Shown in pieces: positions 24,394 through 34,080 of a stretch of 64,000 nucleotides of DNA. The DNA is from Actimicrobium sp035984655. Lineage in GTDB: Bacteria; Pseudomonadota; Gammaproteobacteria; Burkholderiales; Burkholderiaceae_D. The stretch lies in assembly GCF_035984655.1 (NCBI RefSeq), contig NZ_JAXCHT010000016.1, positions 1 through 64,000 of the forward strand, in the 5' to 3' direction. A program made the translations under genes and the position numbers. Below the pieces are notes generated by a model. It saw only the letters and a program-made list of their open reading frames with translations. It made no database searches and was not told where the DNA came from. The first letter of the stretch is position 1, and every line of letters starts with the position of its first letter.

Positions 24394-25503
24394 ATGCACA
24401 TCGTGACGACGCTTCGACGAATGGTTTGCGCAGCATGCCTGCTGGCGGTGCCGCTGGCGCATGCCGAGCGGCTCAAGGATCTGGCCAGCATCCAGGGCGT
24501 CCGGCAAAATCAACTGATCGGCTACGGGCTGGTGGTTGGCCTTGATGGCAGCGGCGACCAGACCACCCAGACTCCGTTCACGGTACAGAGCGTGATCAGC
24601 ATGTTGAGCGGGCTGGGCGTGAATCTGCCACCCGCCACCACGCTGCAATTGAAGAACGTGGCGGCGGTGGTGGTGACGGCGTCGCTGCCGTCGTTTGCAC
24701 AACCGGGACAAACGCTCGACATCACCGTGTCATCGATCGGCAACGCCAAGAGCCTGCGCGGCGGGACCCTGATGATGACGCCGCTCAAGGGCGCCGACGG
24801 CCAGGTCTATGGCATCGGGCAGGGCAGCATCGTCGTCAGCGGCGCCGGTGCCGCAGCACCCGGCGCGAAGGCGCAGATCAACCATTTGAGCGTGGGCCGG
24901 ATCTCCGGCGGCGCGACGGTCGAACGCACCGTGGCCAGCAGCCTGCAGCAGGGCGATGCGATTTTCCTGGAACTGAACGAATCCGATTTTTCAACCGCCG
25001 CGCTGGTGGTCGAGGCGCTCAACAAGCGTTTTGGCAACGACACCGCCGCGGCACAGGATGGCCGCGTCATCAAGGTCAATGCGCCGCGCGGCAACGACGA
25101 GCGCGTGGCCTTCCTTGGCGCGCTGCAAAACCTGACGGTCAAGCCGGCGCAGGGCAGCGCCAAGATCATCCTGAATGCGCGCACCGGATCGATCGTGATG
25201 AACCAGGCTGTCACGCTGGAATCCTGCGCTGTCGCGCACGGCAATCTGTCGGTGGTGGTGAATACGGAATCAACGGCCAGCCAGCCCGGCGCACTGTCGG
25301 GCGGCCAGACCGTGGTGGTGCAGAACTCCAAGGTCGAAATTACCAAGGAGCCGGGGCAGGTCCTGCTGCTCAAGGCGGGCGCGGTGCTGGCCGATGTGGT
25401 CAAGGCGCTCAATGCAATTGGCGCTACGCCGCAGGATTTGCTGGCGATCCTGCAGGCGATGAAAGCCTCGGGCGCGCTGCACGCCGAACTCGAAATCATC
25501 TGA
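24394..25503 (+). CDS. flgI: flagellar P-ring protein FlgI
   Basis: A 369-residue periplasmic protein. ATG 24394 is preferred because AAGGA (24384-24388) would sit against or inside an upstream ATG at 24388. A signal peptide (MVCAACLLAVPLAHA) is followed by RLKDLASIQGVRQNQLIGYG, the FlgI hallmark, and the body of the P-ring protein. It needs FlgA for assembly. Confidence 0.96.
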   Translation: MHIVTTLRRMVCAACLLAVPLAHAERLKDLASIQGVRQNQLIGYGLVVGLDGSGDQTTQTPFTVQSVISMLSGLGVNLPPATTLQLKNVAAVVVTASLPSFAQPGQTLDITVSSIGNAKSLRGGTLMMTPLKGADGQVYGIGQGSIVVSGAGAAAPGAKAQINHLSVGRISGGATVERTVASSLQQGDAIFLELNESDFSTAALVVEALNKRFGNDTAAAQDGRVIKVNAPRGNDERVAFLGALQNLTVKPAQGSAKIILNARTGSIVMNQAVTLESCAVAHGNLSVVVNTESTASQPGALSGGQTVVVQNSKVEITKEPGQVLLLKAGAVLADVVKALNAIGATPQDLLAILQAMKASGALHAELEII

Positions 25504-25536
25504 CGAATTCCTCCGACGAATTCACCTGAGACTCTC

Positions 25537-26460
25537 ATGGCCATCACTCCCATCAACGTTTCCGACCAGCTGGCCTTCGACCCGAAGGCCCTGGGCAAAC
25601 TGAAGCAGGCCGCCGCGCAGAACTCGCCCGAAGCCATCAAGGCCACCGCCAAGCAGTTCGAGGCGCTGTTCATGAACATGGTCATGAAAAGCATGCGCGA
25701 CGCGACACCGCAGGATGGTGTCTTCGACAGCAATGAAACCAAGACCTACACCGCCATGCTGGACCAGAAGATGAGCGAGAACCTGGCCAAACGCGGGGTC
25801 GGCCTGGCCGATGTGCTGTTTCGACAATTGTCGGCCGTCTCCGCCACGCCGCCGGCCGGCCCGGCGGATGGTTCGACGCTCGATCCGATCGACCGCAATC
25901 GGGTCAAGCCGCTCAACAATACATTCGGCAATGGCAATGGCGGCCTGCCGGCGCTGCCGGCCTTGACCATCCCGCTCGACAAGACCTTTCCGGCGCGACC
26001 AGCGCATGTGCAGGCATTCCAGGAAAAACTCGGCGCCCACGCCGAAGAGGCCAGCCGCGCCACCGGCATTCCGGCCAAATTCATGCTGGGCCAGGCCGCG
26101 CTGGAAACCGGCTGGGGCAAAAAGGAAATCAAGACCATGGATGGTTCGAACAGCCACAATGTGTTTGGCATCAAGGCCAACAGCAACTGGACCGGCAAGG
26201 TGGTCGAAGCCAGAACCACCGAATATGTCAACGGCGTGGCACAAAGCCGGGTCGAAAAGTTTCGCGCGTATGATTCCTACGCGGATGCCTTCAAGGATTA
26301 CGCTGGCATGCTCAAGAACAATCCGCGTTATCAGAACGTGATTGCCAACGCCACCGACGCAACTTCGTTTGCGCAGGGACTGCAGCGGGCCGGTTACGCC
26401 ACCGATCCGCATTACGCCGCCAAGCTGGGCAATATCATCAAACACTCGTTATTGGCATAG
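25537..26460 (+). CDS. flgJ: rod assembly protein and peptidoglycan hydrolase FlgJ
   Basis: A 307-residue two-domain protein. Residues 10-100 form the rod-binding domain (KQFEALFMNMVMKSMRDATP). Residues about 155-307 form a glucosaminidase/muramidase domain with probable catalytic E190 (LGQAALETGWGKKE) and NVFGIKA / YDSYADAFKDYAGML motifs. It opens peptidoglycan for the growing rod. The hydrolase domain is complete, as in other beta- and gammaproteobacteria. Confidence 0.96.
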   Translation: MAITPINVSDQLAFDPKALGKLKQAAAQNSPEAIKATAKQFEALFMNMVMKSMRDATPQDGVFDSNETKTYTAMLDQKMSENLAKRGVGLADVLFRQLSAVSATPPAGPADGSTLDPIDRNRVKPLNNTFGNGNGGLPALPALTIPLDKTFPARPAHVQAFQEKLGAHAEEASRATGIPAKFMLGQAALETGWGKKEIKTMDGSNSHNVFGIKANSNWTGKVVEARTTEYVNGVAQSRVEKFRAYDSYADAFKDYAGMLKNNPRYQNVIANATDATSFAQGLQRAGYATDPHYAAKLGNIIKHSLLA

Positions 26461-26499
26461 TCGTCCTGACAACAAGGCGGTTGCCTCGCTGCCAATCGC

Positions 26500-26526
26500 T
26501 CAAGTTCTGCTTCAGAATGCCGTTGA
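26500..26526 (+). promoter_or_regulatory. sigma-28-type promoter of flgKL
   Basis: TCAAGTTC, an 11-base spacer and GCCGTTGA, with 6 of 8 matches in each half to TAAAGTTT-N11-GCCGATAA. It lies between flgJ and flgK, 16 bases before the flgK ATG, and agrees with the known late (sigma-28) control of flgKL. Confidence 0.65.
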
Positions 26527-26541
26527 CTAAGGTGTTCGCAG

Positions 26542-28464
26542 ATGAAAGATGAAAACATCATGGGTAATATCTTCAGCGTAGGAACCAGCGGCCTGGCCGC
26601 AGCACAGATCGGCATTACCACCACCGGGCATAACATTGCCAATGCGGCAACGCCAGGCTACAACCGCCAGGTCGTCGTGCAAACGTCGGGGGGCGGGCAG
26701 GCTGGCGGCAATGGCTTCCTGGGCTCGGGTACCGATGTGGCAGCGATTAATCGCGTCTACGACACCTATACGGCGGGGCGTGTCAATGCGTCCCAGACCA
26801 GCAAGACCGGCTTTGATACCTATGTCGATCAGGTATCGCAAATCAACAATCTGCTGGCTGATGCGAAAACCGGACTGGCCCCGGCGATCCAGGATTTCTT
26901 CAATAACGTGCAGGGCTTGAGCGCCAATCCGGGCGGCGCGGCGCAGCGCCAGACGCTGTTGTCATCGGGGCAAAGCCTGGCCGCCCGCTTCCAGAGCATC
27001 GATGGCCAGCTCAGTGATATCTCCGAAGGCGTCAACAAACAGATCACCAGCACGGTGGGCACCATCAACAGCTATGCCCAGCAGATCGCCACGCTGAACG
27101 ATGCGATCCAGAAGGCGACCGCCAATGCCAACGGCGCGCAACCGAACGATTTGCTTGACCAGCGCGATGCGATCGTTACCGCGTTGAGCAAGGAGGTCAA
27201 GGTCACCGTCAACGATCAGCCTGGCATCGGCTATGACGTCACGATCGGCAATGGTCAGCCCATCGTGATCGGCAACACCACATTCACACTGCAGACGGCG
27301 GCGTCGCCGACGGACACCAGCAAGCTCGAAGTGGCCTACAAGAATGGCGCCACAGTGTCGTTGTTGCCGGAATCGGCGATCACCGGCGGCACCCTGGGCG
27401 GCCTGTTCGATTTCCGCACCAACAGCCTCGATCCGGCCCGCAACGAGCTGGGCCGCGTCGCGCTGGGCATCGCCACCACTGTCAACGACCAGTCGCGCCT
27501 GGGTCTGGACCAGACCGGGGCGGCTGGCCAGAACTTCTTCACGGTGACCGGACCGGTGGTCACGCCGAATACCGGCAACACCGGCAGCGGCGTCATCGGA
27601 GCAACCATTTCGTCAGTCAGTGCGCTGACCGCCAGCGACTACTCGGTGGCCTATTCCACTGGCCCGGCCAACTACAAGATCACGCGCCTGTCCGACAACT
27701 TCGTGTCGAATTCGGCGACGCTGCCAGTGACGCAAGATGGCATCACGTTCGCCGCGCTGTCCGGCACGCCCGCGGGCGGCGACAATTATCTGGTGCGCCC
27801 GACCGTCAGCGCCGGCGCCGGCATCAATGTCGCGCTGTCGGACAAGACCCAGATCGCAGCGGCAGCACCGATCGTGACCGGCTCGGCCGCCACCAATGGC
27901 GGCGTCGGCAAGATCAGCGCCGGCTCGGTGAACGCCAGTTACCTCGCCACGCCGTTGACGGGCACCGTGACGCTGGCCTATAACAGCACCACCGGCAAGA
28001 TCGACAGCGTGCCGACAGGCACCACCGGCCTGCCGCAAACCTACACATCCGGCAGCAACATCACCTTTGGCGGCATCAGCTTCACCATCACCGGCAATCT
28101 GGTCAATGGCGATCAGTTCACGGTCGGAAAAAACACCAGCGGCGTCGGCGATGGGCGCAATGCGATTGCGCTGGCGTCGCTGCAAACAGCCAACACGCTG
28201 GACAACGGCACCTCGACCTTTGCGGGCGCGTTTGCCCAGCTGGTCACCAACGTCGGCAACAAAACCCGCGAGGTAACCGCCAATGCAGCTGCCGAAGGCA
28301 GTCTGCTGTCGAGCGTGACCGCGATCCAGCAATCGCAGTCCGGCGTCAACCTCGATGAAGAAGCCGCCAACCTGCTGCGCTATCAGCAGGCTTACCAGGC
28401 CTCCGGCAAGGTGCTGCAGATCGCCGGGACCCTGTTTGACGTGTTGCTCACCCTCGGTCGTTAG
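26542..28464 (+). CDS. flgK: hook-filament junction protein FlgK
   Basis: A 640-residue protein. AAGGTG 7 bases before ATG 26542 supports this start, although ATG 26560 would begin with the family-typical MGNIFSVGTSGL. The N-terminal GITTTGHNIANAATPGYNRQ and C-terminal GVNLDEEAANLLRYQQAYQASGKVLQIAGTLFD are FlgK signatures. It is longer than enterobacterial FlgK (about 547 residues), with the expansion in the Gly/Thr/Ser-rich surface domains. It joins hook to filament and is chaperoned by FlgN. Confidence 0.95.
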   Translation: MKDENIMGNIFSVGTSGLAAAQIGITTTGHNIANAATPGYNRQVVVQTSGGGQAGGNGFLGSGTDVAAINRVYDTYTAGRVNASQTSKTGFDTYVDQVSQINNLLADAKTGLAPAIQDFFNNVQGLSANPGGAAQRQTLLSSGQSLAARFQSIDGQLSDISEGVNKQITSTVGTINSYAQQIATLNDAIQKATANANGAQPNDLLDQRDAIVTALSKEVKVTVNDQPGIGYDVTIGNGQPIVIGNTTFTLQTAASPTDTSKLEVAYKNGATVSLLPESAITGGTLGGLFDFRTNSLDPARNELGRVALGIATTVNDQSRLGLDQTGAAGQNFFTVTGPVVTPNTGNTGSGVIGATISSVSALTASDYSVAYSTGPANYKITRLSDNFVSNSATLPVTQDGITFAALSGTPAGGDNYLVRPTVSAGAGINVALSDKTQIAAAAPIVTGSAATNGGVGKISAGSVNASYLATPLTGTVTLAYNSTTGKIDSVPTGTTGLPQTYTSGSNITFGGISFTITGNLVNGDQFTVGKNTSGVGDGRNAIALASLQTANTLDNGTSTFAGAFAQLVTNVGNKTREVTANAAAEGSLLSSVTAIQQSQSGVNLDEEAANLLRYQQAYQASGKVLQIAGTLFDVLLTLGR

Positions 28465-28472
28465 GACTAATC

Positions 28473-29687
28473 ATGCGTATCAGCACAACCTCGTTCTTCG
28501 AAAATGCGAGCAGCAAGATCAGCGATCTGCAAGCGACGCTGGCCCACAAGCAGGCGCAGATTTCGGCCAACACCCGCATCCTGACGCCGGCCGACGATCC
28601 GGTTGCCGCCGCCGCAGCGGTCGAAGTAACGCAGGCCGACGGCGTCAACACCCAATACGCCGCCAATCGCGAAAGCGCCAAGACCGCCTTGACGCTGCAG
28701 GAAACCACGCTGTCGAGTTACACCGATCTGCTGCAGAACATCAAGACACTGACGGTAGCGGCCGGCAATGGCGCGCTCGACGACACCCAGCGCAGCTACC
28801 TCGCCACCGAATTAAGCAATAACTACGATCAGCTGCTGGGCATCGCCAATACCCGCGACAGTGCAGGCAACTTCATCTTCGGCGGATACAAGACGACCTC
28901 GCAGCCGTTTACCGCAACCGCCGGCGGGGTCACCTACAACGGCGACCAGGGGCAGCGCCTGCTGCAGGTAAGCACCTCGCGGCAGCTGCCGATCAACGAT
29001 TCCGGCACCGACATCTTCTCCAACATCAAGACTGGCAACGGCACGTTCACCACCGCTGGCGTGGCTGGCAATACCGGCAATGCCGTGATCAATCCGGGCA
29101 CCGTCACCAACGTGGCCGCCCTGACCAATCACAATTACAGTATCGATTTCACCAGCGCGACCGCCTTCAAGGTGTACGACGTCACGCTGGACCCGGGCAA
29201 GGCGGCCCCGCTCGCGGCCTCCGGCACGTATGTCCCCGGCCAGGCCATTGCCTTCGATGGTTTGCAGTTCGACATTTCCGGCACGCCTGGCAGCGCTGAT
29301 CGATTTACGGTTGCGCCGAGCACCAATCAAAGCATTTTTACCAGCATCAGCAACCTGATCACGACCCTGAAGACGCCGGCGATCGGCACTGCCGGCAAGG
29401 CCGCCTTGCTGACCGGACTGAACGCGGCCAACACCAATTTTTCGGCGGCGCTGGATGTGACATTGACGGTGCGTGCTTCCGGTGGCTCGCGCTTGCAGGA
29501 GCTTGATGCGCTGGATAATGAAGGCTCGGCACGCACCATTCAATATGCAGCGCGGTTGTCGACATTGCAGGATCTCGACCTGGTCAAGGCCTATACCGAA
29601 CTGACCCAGCAGCAAGCGACGCTGACAGCGGCGCAGCAGTCGTTCGTGAAGATAGCGAATCTGTCCCTGTTCAACTACATCAACTAG
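28473..29687 (+). CDS. flgL: hook-filament junction protein FlgL
   Basis: A 404-residue flagellin-like protein with N-terminal MRISTTSFFENASSKISDLQ and NTRILTPADDPVAAAAA, and a C-terminal helix ending SFVKIANLSLFNYIN. It is the second junction protein, co-transcribed with flgK. Its stop shares the CTAG tetramer with the stop of convergent fliR (4-base tail-to-tail overlap). Confidence 0.95.
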   Translation: MRISTTSFFENASSKISDLQATLAHKQAQISANTRILTPADDPVAAAAAVEVTQADGVNTQYAANRESAKTALTLQETTLSSYTDLLQNIKTLTVAAGNGALDDTQRSYLATELSNNYDQLLGIANTRDSAGNFIFGGYKTTSQPFTATAGGVTYNGDQGQRLLQVSTSRQLPINDSGTDIFSNIKTGNGTFTTAGVAGNTGNAVINPGTVTNVAALTNHNYSIDFTSATAFKVYDVTLDPGKAAPLAASGTYVPGQAIAFDGLQFDISGTPGSADRFTVAPSTNQSIFTSISNLITTLKTPAIGTAGKAALLTGLNAANTNFSAALDVTLTVRASGGSRLQELDALDNEGSARTIQYAARLSTLQDLDLVKAYTELTQQQATLTAAQQSFVKIANLSLFNYIN

Positions 29688-30460
29688 CCGCCGGTCATGT
29701 GGCGCATCGTTTCGATGGTTTCCTGAAACAGATTCGCCAGCGGCGTGGCCAGATACGGTAACGTCAGTCCCAGCATGGAAAACCCGACCGCCAGCGTGAT
29801 CGGGAAGCCAATCCCGAACAGGTTCAGCTGCGGCGCTGCGCGCGTCAGAATACCCAGCGCCACGTTGGTAATGAGCAGCGCACCCACAATTGGTAACGAC
29901 AGCTGCAGACCAGCGCTGAACAGCCGCGCGGCCCAGTGCACCACCTGATCGGCCAGATTTCCGACCATCGGTCCGGACGTAATGGGCATGGTCGTGAAGC
30001 TGTCGACCAGCGTTGACAGCAGTGCCAGGTGAACGTTGGCAGCCAGATACGTCATCAGCGTCAGCAGTGCCAGAAACTGGCTGACCGCATTCGAGCGACC
30101 TTGCGATTGCGGGTTGAAGAACGTCGCAAAGCCCAGTCCCATGGTCATGCTGGCGACTTCCCCGGCCAGTTCGACGGCGGTAAAAATCACCCGCATCGAA
30201 AATCCCATCGCGATGCCGATCAGCATTTGCTGCGCCAGGATCATCAGGCCCTGCAGCGAGAACGGCTCCAGTCCGGCCGGTGTGGCCAGCCCGGGCGCGA
30301 CGATCATTGCCAGCAGGATGCCCAGGCCGACCTTGACGCGGCGCGGGACCGTGACATTGCCAAACAACGGGGCCACGCTGATCAGGCCCAGAATGCGCGC
30401 CAGCGGCCACATGAAACCGGTGATCAGCGTATTGAGTTGGTCCGACGTGAACGTGAACAT
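29684..30460 (-). CDS. fliR: flagellar export gate protein FliR
   Basis: A 258-residue polytopic membrane protein from ATG 30460 (a longer frame would run into fliQ). It contains the FliR hallmarks GLISVAPLFGNVTVPRRVKVGLG and AVELAGEVASMTMGLGFATF. With FliP and FliQ it builds the helical core of the export gate. It is the last gene of the fliL-R operon. Confidence 0.96.
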   Translation of the reverse strand: MFTFTSDQLNTLITGFMWPLARILGLISVAPLFGNVTVPRRVKVGLGILLAMIVAPGLATPAGLEPFSLQGLMILAQQMLIGIAMGFSMRVIFTAVELAGEVASMTMGLGFATFFNPQSQGRSNAVSQFLALLTLMTYLAANVHLALLSTLVDSFTTMPITSGPMVGNLADQVVHWAARLFSAGLQLSLPIVGALLITNVALGILTRAAPQLNLFGIGFPITLAVGFSMLGLTLPYLATPLANLFQETIETMRHMTGG

Positions 30461-30468
30461 GGCGGCGC

Positions 30469-30738
30469 TCAGCCGATCATGTTGGGAATATCGGTAAAGA
30501 TCTGGCGCATGTAATCCAGCATCACGGACAGCATCCATGGCCCGGCCACCACCAGCGTGACAAAAATGCCGACCAGCTTCGGAATGAACGACAGGGTCTG
30601 TTCATTGATCTGGGTGGCGGCCTGAAAAATACTCACGATCAGGCCAATGATCAGCGCCACCAGCAGCAGCGGGGCGGCCACCATCAGCGTGATCTCCATC
30701 GCGTAGCGGCCCATCGTCATGACGCTTTCGGGGGTCAT
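30469..30738 (-). CDS. fliQ: flagellar export gate protein FliQ
   Basis: An 89-residue protein with two transmembrane hairpin helices (LMVAAPLLLVALIIGLIVS, LVGIFVTLVVAGPWML) and the conserved FQAATQINEQTLSFIPK between them. It is an export-gate subunit wrapping FliP/FliR. TAGGAG precedes the ATG. Confidence 0.97.
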   Translation of the reverse strand: MTPESVMTMGRYAMEITLMVAAPLLLVALIIGLIVSIFQAATQINEQTLSFIPKLVGIFVTLVVAGPWMLSVMLDYMRQIFTDIPNMIG

Positions 30739-30747
30739 TGCGCGCTC

Positions 30748-31503
30748 CTAATAAAAGCTTTGTGCCAGCGAACCGATCAGCAGTTGCCAGCCGTCGACCA
30801 GCACGAACAGCATCAACTTGAACGGCAGCGAGACGATCGATGGCGACACCATCACCATCCCCATCGACATCAGCACGCTGGCGACCACCATGTCGATGAT
30901 CAGAAACGGAATGAAGATGGCAAAGCTGATCTGGAATGCGGTTTTCAGTTCGCTGGTGACAAAGGCCGGCACCAGGATGCGCAGCGGGACATCTTCCGGA
31001 CCCTGCAACGCCGGGCTGCGCGACAGGCGCACGTACAGTGCCAGATCGGTCTGGCGGGTCTGCTTCATCATGAATGCCTTTAACGGCGCGGCGCCCTTGT
31101 CGAGCGCCTGCATCATGGTGATCTTGTTATCTTGCAGCGGTACATACGCATCGGCATAAATCTTGTCGAACACCGGTCCCATCACGAACAGGGTCAGGAA
31201 CAATGCCAGTCCGACCATGACCTGATTCGGCGGCGCCGACTGCGTGCCGAGCGCCTGGCGCAGCAGCGACAGCACGATGATGATGCGCGTGAAGCTGGTC
31301 ATCATCAGCAATGCCGCCGGCAGGAACGACAGCGAGGTCAGCAGCAGCAGCGTCTGCAGACTCAGCGTGTAGCTTTGCCCGCCGCCGGCGATCGGAACGC
31401 TGCTCAAGGCCGGCAGCCCGGCCTGTTGCGCGTACCCGGCCAGCGGCAGGGCGAACAACAGGAGGGCGATCCAGCGGGGTACGGAAGACGGCTTAATGTG
31501 CAT
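30748..31503 (-). CDS. fliP: flagellar export gate protein FliP
   Basis: A 251-residue protein with a cleavable N-terminal signal peptide (WIALLLFALPLAGYA), typical of FliP. The core follows with LLTSLSFLPAALLMMTSFTR and IIIVLSLLRQALGTQSAPPNQVMVGLALFLT, and the C-terminal MGMVMVSPSIVSLPFKLMLFVLVDGW. It forms the pentameric centre of the gate. Its start overlaps the fliO end by 11 bases. Confidence 0.97.
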   Translation of the reverse strand: MHIKPSSVPRWIALLLFALPLAGYAQQAGLPALSSVPIAGGGQSYTLSLQTLLLLTSLSFLPAALLMMTSFTRIIIVLSLLRQALGTQSAPPNQVMVGLALFLTLFVMGPVFDKIYADAYVPLQDNKITMMQALDKGAAPLKAFMMKQTRQTDLALYVRLSRSPALQGPEDVPLRILVPAFVTSELKTAFQISFAIFIPFLIIDMVVASVLMSMGMVMVSPSIVSLPFKLMLFVLVDGWQLLIGSLAQSFY

Positions 31504-31948
31504 TGCCTGAGCCGGGGTCGGAAGGGGATTTTTGCGCGTTGCGCCGGTCGATGGTTTGCTTGAGCCAGACCGAGAAATTCTTTGCCAGCGGCGTCATTGG
31601 GGCGAGGTCGAGGCTGTCCTGGCGCGGCATGGTCGACAGGGCGTTGATGCTGCTGGCAGTCACGCCAACGACGATCCATTGATCCGCTACTTCCACCACC
31701 AGAATCCGCTCACGATTGCCGACATTGATGCCGCCGACGATTTTCAGCGCGCCACTCGGCGCGTGTTTGCCGGCGCCCATTTTTTTCAGCGACCATGCCA
31801 GTGCGATCAACACGCCCAGCACCAGCAGCAGTCCCACCATGACTTGCATCATGCCAGGCGCGGAGACGGGCGCCGCAGCAGCTGGCGCGGTCGCCGCGTG
31901 CGCGTGCATCGCCGTCAGCAGCGCCAGCAGGAACACGGCTTGCTTCAT
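31493..31948 (-). CDS. fliO: flagellar biosynthesis protein FliO
   Basis: A 151-residue protein with an N-terminal signal-like stretch, one transmembrane helix (MMQVMVGLLLVLGVLIALAWSL) and a cytoplasmic FliO domain (LKIVGGINVGNRERILVVEVADQWIVVGVT). It helps FliP assemble. It is coupled to fliN by an ATGA overlap. Confidence 0.93.
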   Translation of the reverse strand: MKQAVFLLALLTAMHAHAATAPAAAAPVSAPGMMQVMVGLLLVLGVLIALAWSLKKMGAGKHAPSGALKIVGGINVGNRERILVVEVADQWIVVGVTASSINALSTMPRQDSLDLAPMTPLAKNFSVWLKQTIDRRNAQKSPSDPGSGNAH

Positions 31949-32358
31949 CGATTGAGCTTCTTGATGCGCTCGGCCGGCGAGATGATATCGGTGAGCCGAA
32001 TGCCGAACTTGTCATTGACCACCACCACCTCGCCTTGCGCGATCAGGCAGCCGTTGACCAGCACGTCCATCGGTTCGCCGGCCAGGCCATCGAGCTCGAC
32101 CACCGAGCCTTGCGCCAGTTGCAGCAGGTTCTTGATGGCGATCTTGGTGCGGCCCAGTTCAACCGTCAGCTGAACCGGAATGTCGAGAATGAAATCGATG
32201 TCGTTGTGGGTCGCGCCCTTGGTGCTGCCGGCGAATTCCTTGAACACCGGCTGCGTGGCTTCGGCCGCCTGCAGCGCGGCTTTTTCAGCCTGCTCCTGCT
32301 CGGCGATCGCGGCGCCCCAATCGTCCTCGGCCGCCTGTTGCTCGTCGTTATCAGCCAT
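31945..32358 (-). CDS. fliN: flagellar motor switch protein FliN
   Basis: A 137-residue C-ring protein. ATG 32358 is preferred because TAGGAG sits directly against an earlier in-frame ATG (32364) but 6 bases from this one. An acidic, variable N-terminal third is followed by the SpoA domain (VQLTVELGRTKIAIKNLLQLAQGSVVELDGLAGEPMDVLVNG). It forms the base of the switch with FliM. It overlaps fliM by 8 bases. Confidence 0.96.
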   Translation of the reverse strand: MADNDEQQAAEDDWGAAIAEQEQAEKAALQAAEATQPVFKEFAGSTKGATHNDIDFILDIPVQLTVELGRTKIAIKNLLQLAQGSVVELDGLAGEPMDVLVNGCLIAQGEVVVVNDKFGIRLTDIISPAERIKKLNR

Positions 32359-33352
32359 TGTCATCTCCTAGCATTGAATCGTGGGAACTCTGGGCCAGCA
32401 ACTTCTCGACCCGCAACGCGTACTGCCCGTTGAACTTGCCATAGCTGCATTCCATCACCGGCACTTCGTCGACTTTCGCCATCACGAATTCCGGCACGGT
32501 GATCGGAATGATGTCGCCGACTTTCATGTTGAGGATCGCGCCGAAGTTCGAGCGCGCGATGCCCAGGTCGGCAACGATCTCGACTTCCGCAGTCTGGATC
32601 TGCTGCGTCATCAGGCGAATCCAGCGCTTGTCGATTTCCAGTGTCTCGCCCTGCAGGCTGGAGGTCAGGATGTCGCGAATCGGCTCGATGGTCGAGTAGG
32701 GCATGCAGAAGTGCATCTCGCCGCTGACCGGGCCGAGCTCGACCGTGAAGGTGGTGCAGACCACGACCTCATTGGGCGTGGCGATATTGGCAAACTGCGT
32801 ATTCATTTCGGAACGGATGTACTCGAACTCGACCGGATACACCGGCTCCCAGGACTTGGCGTAATTCTCGAACACGATGCCCAGGATGCGCTGGATGATG
32901 CGCTGCTCGGTCTGGGTGAAATCGCGCCCTTCGACACGCGTATGAAAACGCCCGTCGCCGCCGAACAGATTGTCGACCATCAGGAACACCAGGTTCGGAT
33001 CGAACACCATCAGCGTGGTGCCACGCAAGGGTTTCATGTGCACCAGGTTCAGGTTGGTCGGCACCACCAGGTTGCGGATGAATTCGCTGTACTTCGAGAC
33101 CCGCACCGGACCGATCGATACTTCGGCGCTACGCCGCAGAAAGTTGAACAGGCCGATGCGCAGCAGGCGGGCAAAACGCTCGTTGATGATCTCGAGCGTC
33201 GGCATGCGGCCGCGCACGATACGTTCCTGGGTGGCCAGGTTGTAGGGGCGCACGCCCGACTGATCTTCGGGAGCCTGCGCGTCCTCCTGGTCGCCGTTGA
33301 CGCCCTTGAGCAGCGCATCGACTTCTTCTTGCGAGAGGAAATTATCGGCCAT
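32351..33352 (-). CDS. fliM: flagellar motor switch protein FliM
   Basis: A 333-residue protein. The N-terminal LSQEEVDALLKGV is the CheY-P binding helix, the middle domain carries GGDGRF near the fold expected of FliM, and the C-terminus is the FliN-like domain. It links CheY-P binding to rotor reversal through FliG and FliN. Confidence 0.97.
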   Translation of the reverse strand: MADNFLSQEEVDALLKGVNGDQEDAQAPEDQSGVRPYNLATQERIVRGRMPTLEIINERFARLLRIGLFNFLRRSAEVSIGPVRVSKYSEFIRNLVVPTNLNLVHMKPLRGTTLMVFDPNLVFLMVDNLFGGDGRFHTRVEGRDFTQTEQRIIQRILGIVFENYAKSWEPVYPVEFEYIRSEMNTQFANIATPNEVVVCTTFTVELGPVSGEMHFCMPYSTIEPIRDILTSSLQGETLEIDKRWIRLMTQQIQTAEVEIVADLGIARSNFGAILNMKVGDIIPITVPEFVMAKVDEVPVMECSYGKFNGQYALRVEKLLAQSSHDSMLGDDNG

Positions 33353-33358
33353 GGCGAT

Positions 33359-33877
33359 TTATTGAATCACAAACGAAGTAAAAAAGACGTCCTTGACTTC
33401 CTGCGGCTTGCCGTTGGCGGCGAAAGGCTGCTTGACCTGCGCGGCGATTTCGCCGGCGAGTGCCTTCTTGCCTTCGGCAGTGTTGATTTCCGACGCTTTT
33501 TTACTCGACAGCAGCAGCAGAATGCGGCTGCGCACCTGAGGCAAGTACAGCTTGATCTCTTCGACTTCCTTTTCGTCGGCCACCTGCACCGTCATGGCAA
33601 TCTGCAGGAACTGCTCGCCGGTTTCCTGCTGCAGGTTGACCGTGAACGGCTCCATGACGACGAACACCGGCGGTTTGGCAATCTCATGCTTGGCGGCTTC
33701 GGTTTTTGGTTTGGCGCCCATCATGAAGTACGCTGCCGCGCCGCCGCCGATCAGCAACACCACGAGCAGGATAATGACCAGCTTGAGCTTCGATTTCTTT
33801 TTGGCGATCGGGGCATCGGCCATCGCCTCTTCGCCTTTGGGCGCGGCCTTCGGGACTGCTTTCGGGGCGGTTGCCAT
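33359..33877 (-). CDS. fliL: flagellar basal body-associated protein FliL
   Basis: A 172-residue single-pass membrane protein. It has a basic Ala/Pro/Lys N-terminus, a transmembrane helix (LKLVIILLVVLLIGGGAAAYFM) and a periplasmic SPFH-like domain (FVVMEPFTVNLQQETGEQFLQIAMTVQVAD). It surrounds and supports the stators. AAGGAAA precedes the ATG. It starts the fliLMNOPQR unit after a 203-base gap from fliK. Confidence 0.96.
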   Translation of the reverse strand: MATAPKAVPKAAPKGEEAMADAPIAKKKSKLKLVIILLVVLLIGGGAAAYFMMGAKPKTEAAKHEIAKPPVFVVMEPFTVNLQQETGEQFLQIAMTVQVADEKEVEEIKLYLPQVRSRILLLLSSKKASEINTAEGKKALAGEIAAQVKQPFAANGKPQEVKDVFFTSFVIQ

Positions 33878-34080
33878 CGGGTTTCCTTGTTTGGTGCTCT
33901 GATTTCTCAGTCACCATTATTGAAATAAAAAGTCGCAGCGAATACGTTAAAAAGAGTGTGGAAGCCGACGCAGATCGCGGTATGGCTGCAGCGCGTTGCC
34001 GTTTGAGTTGCCTGCCGCCATGGTACGCCGAAATGCCCGAGCCGGAACGCCAGTGCGGCGATTTCTGAGGCGCGAAAAGC

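Noticed and set aside
32381..33928. A 515-codon frame antisense to fliM/fliL, with similar long frames at 39,015-40,550 and 47,390-49,273
   Set aside because: Shadows of high-GC genes with His/Asp/Arg-biased composition and no recognisable domains.
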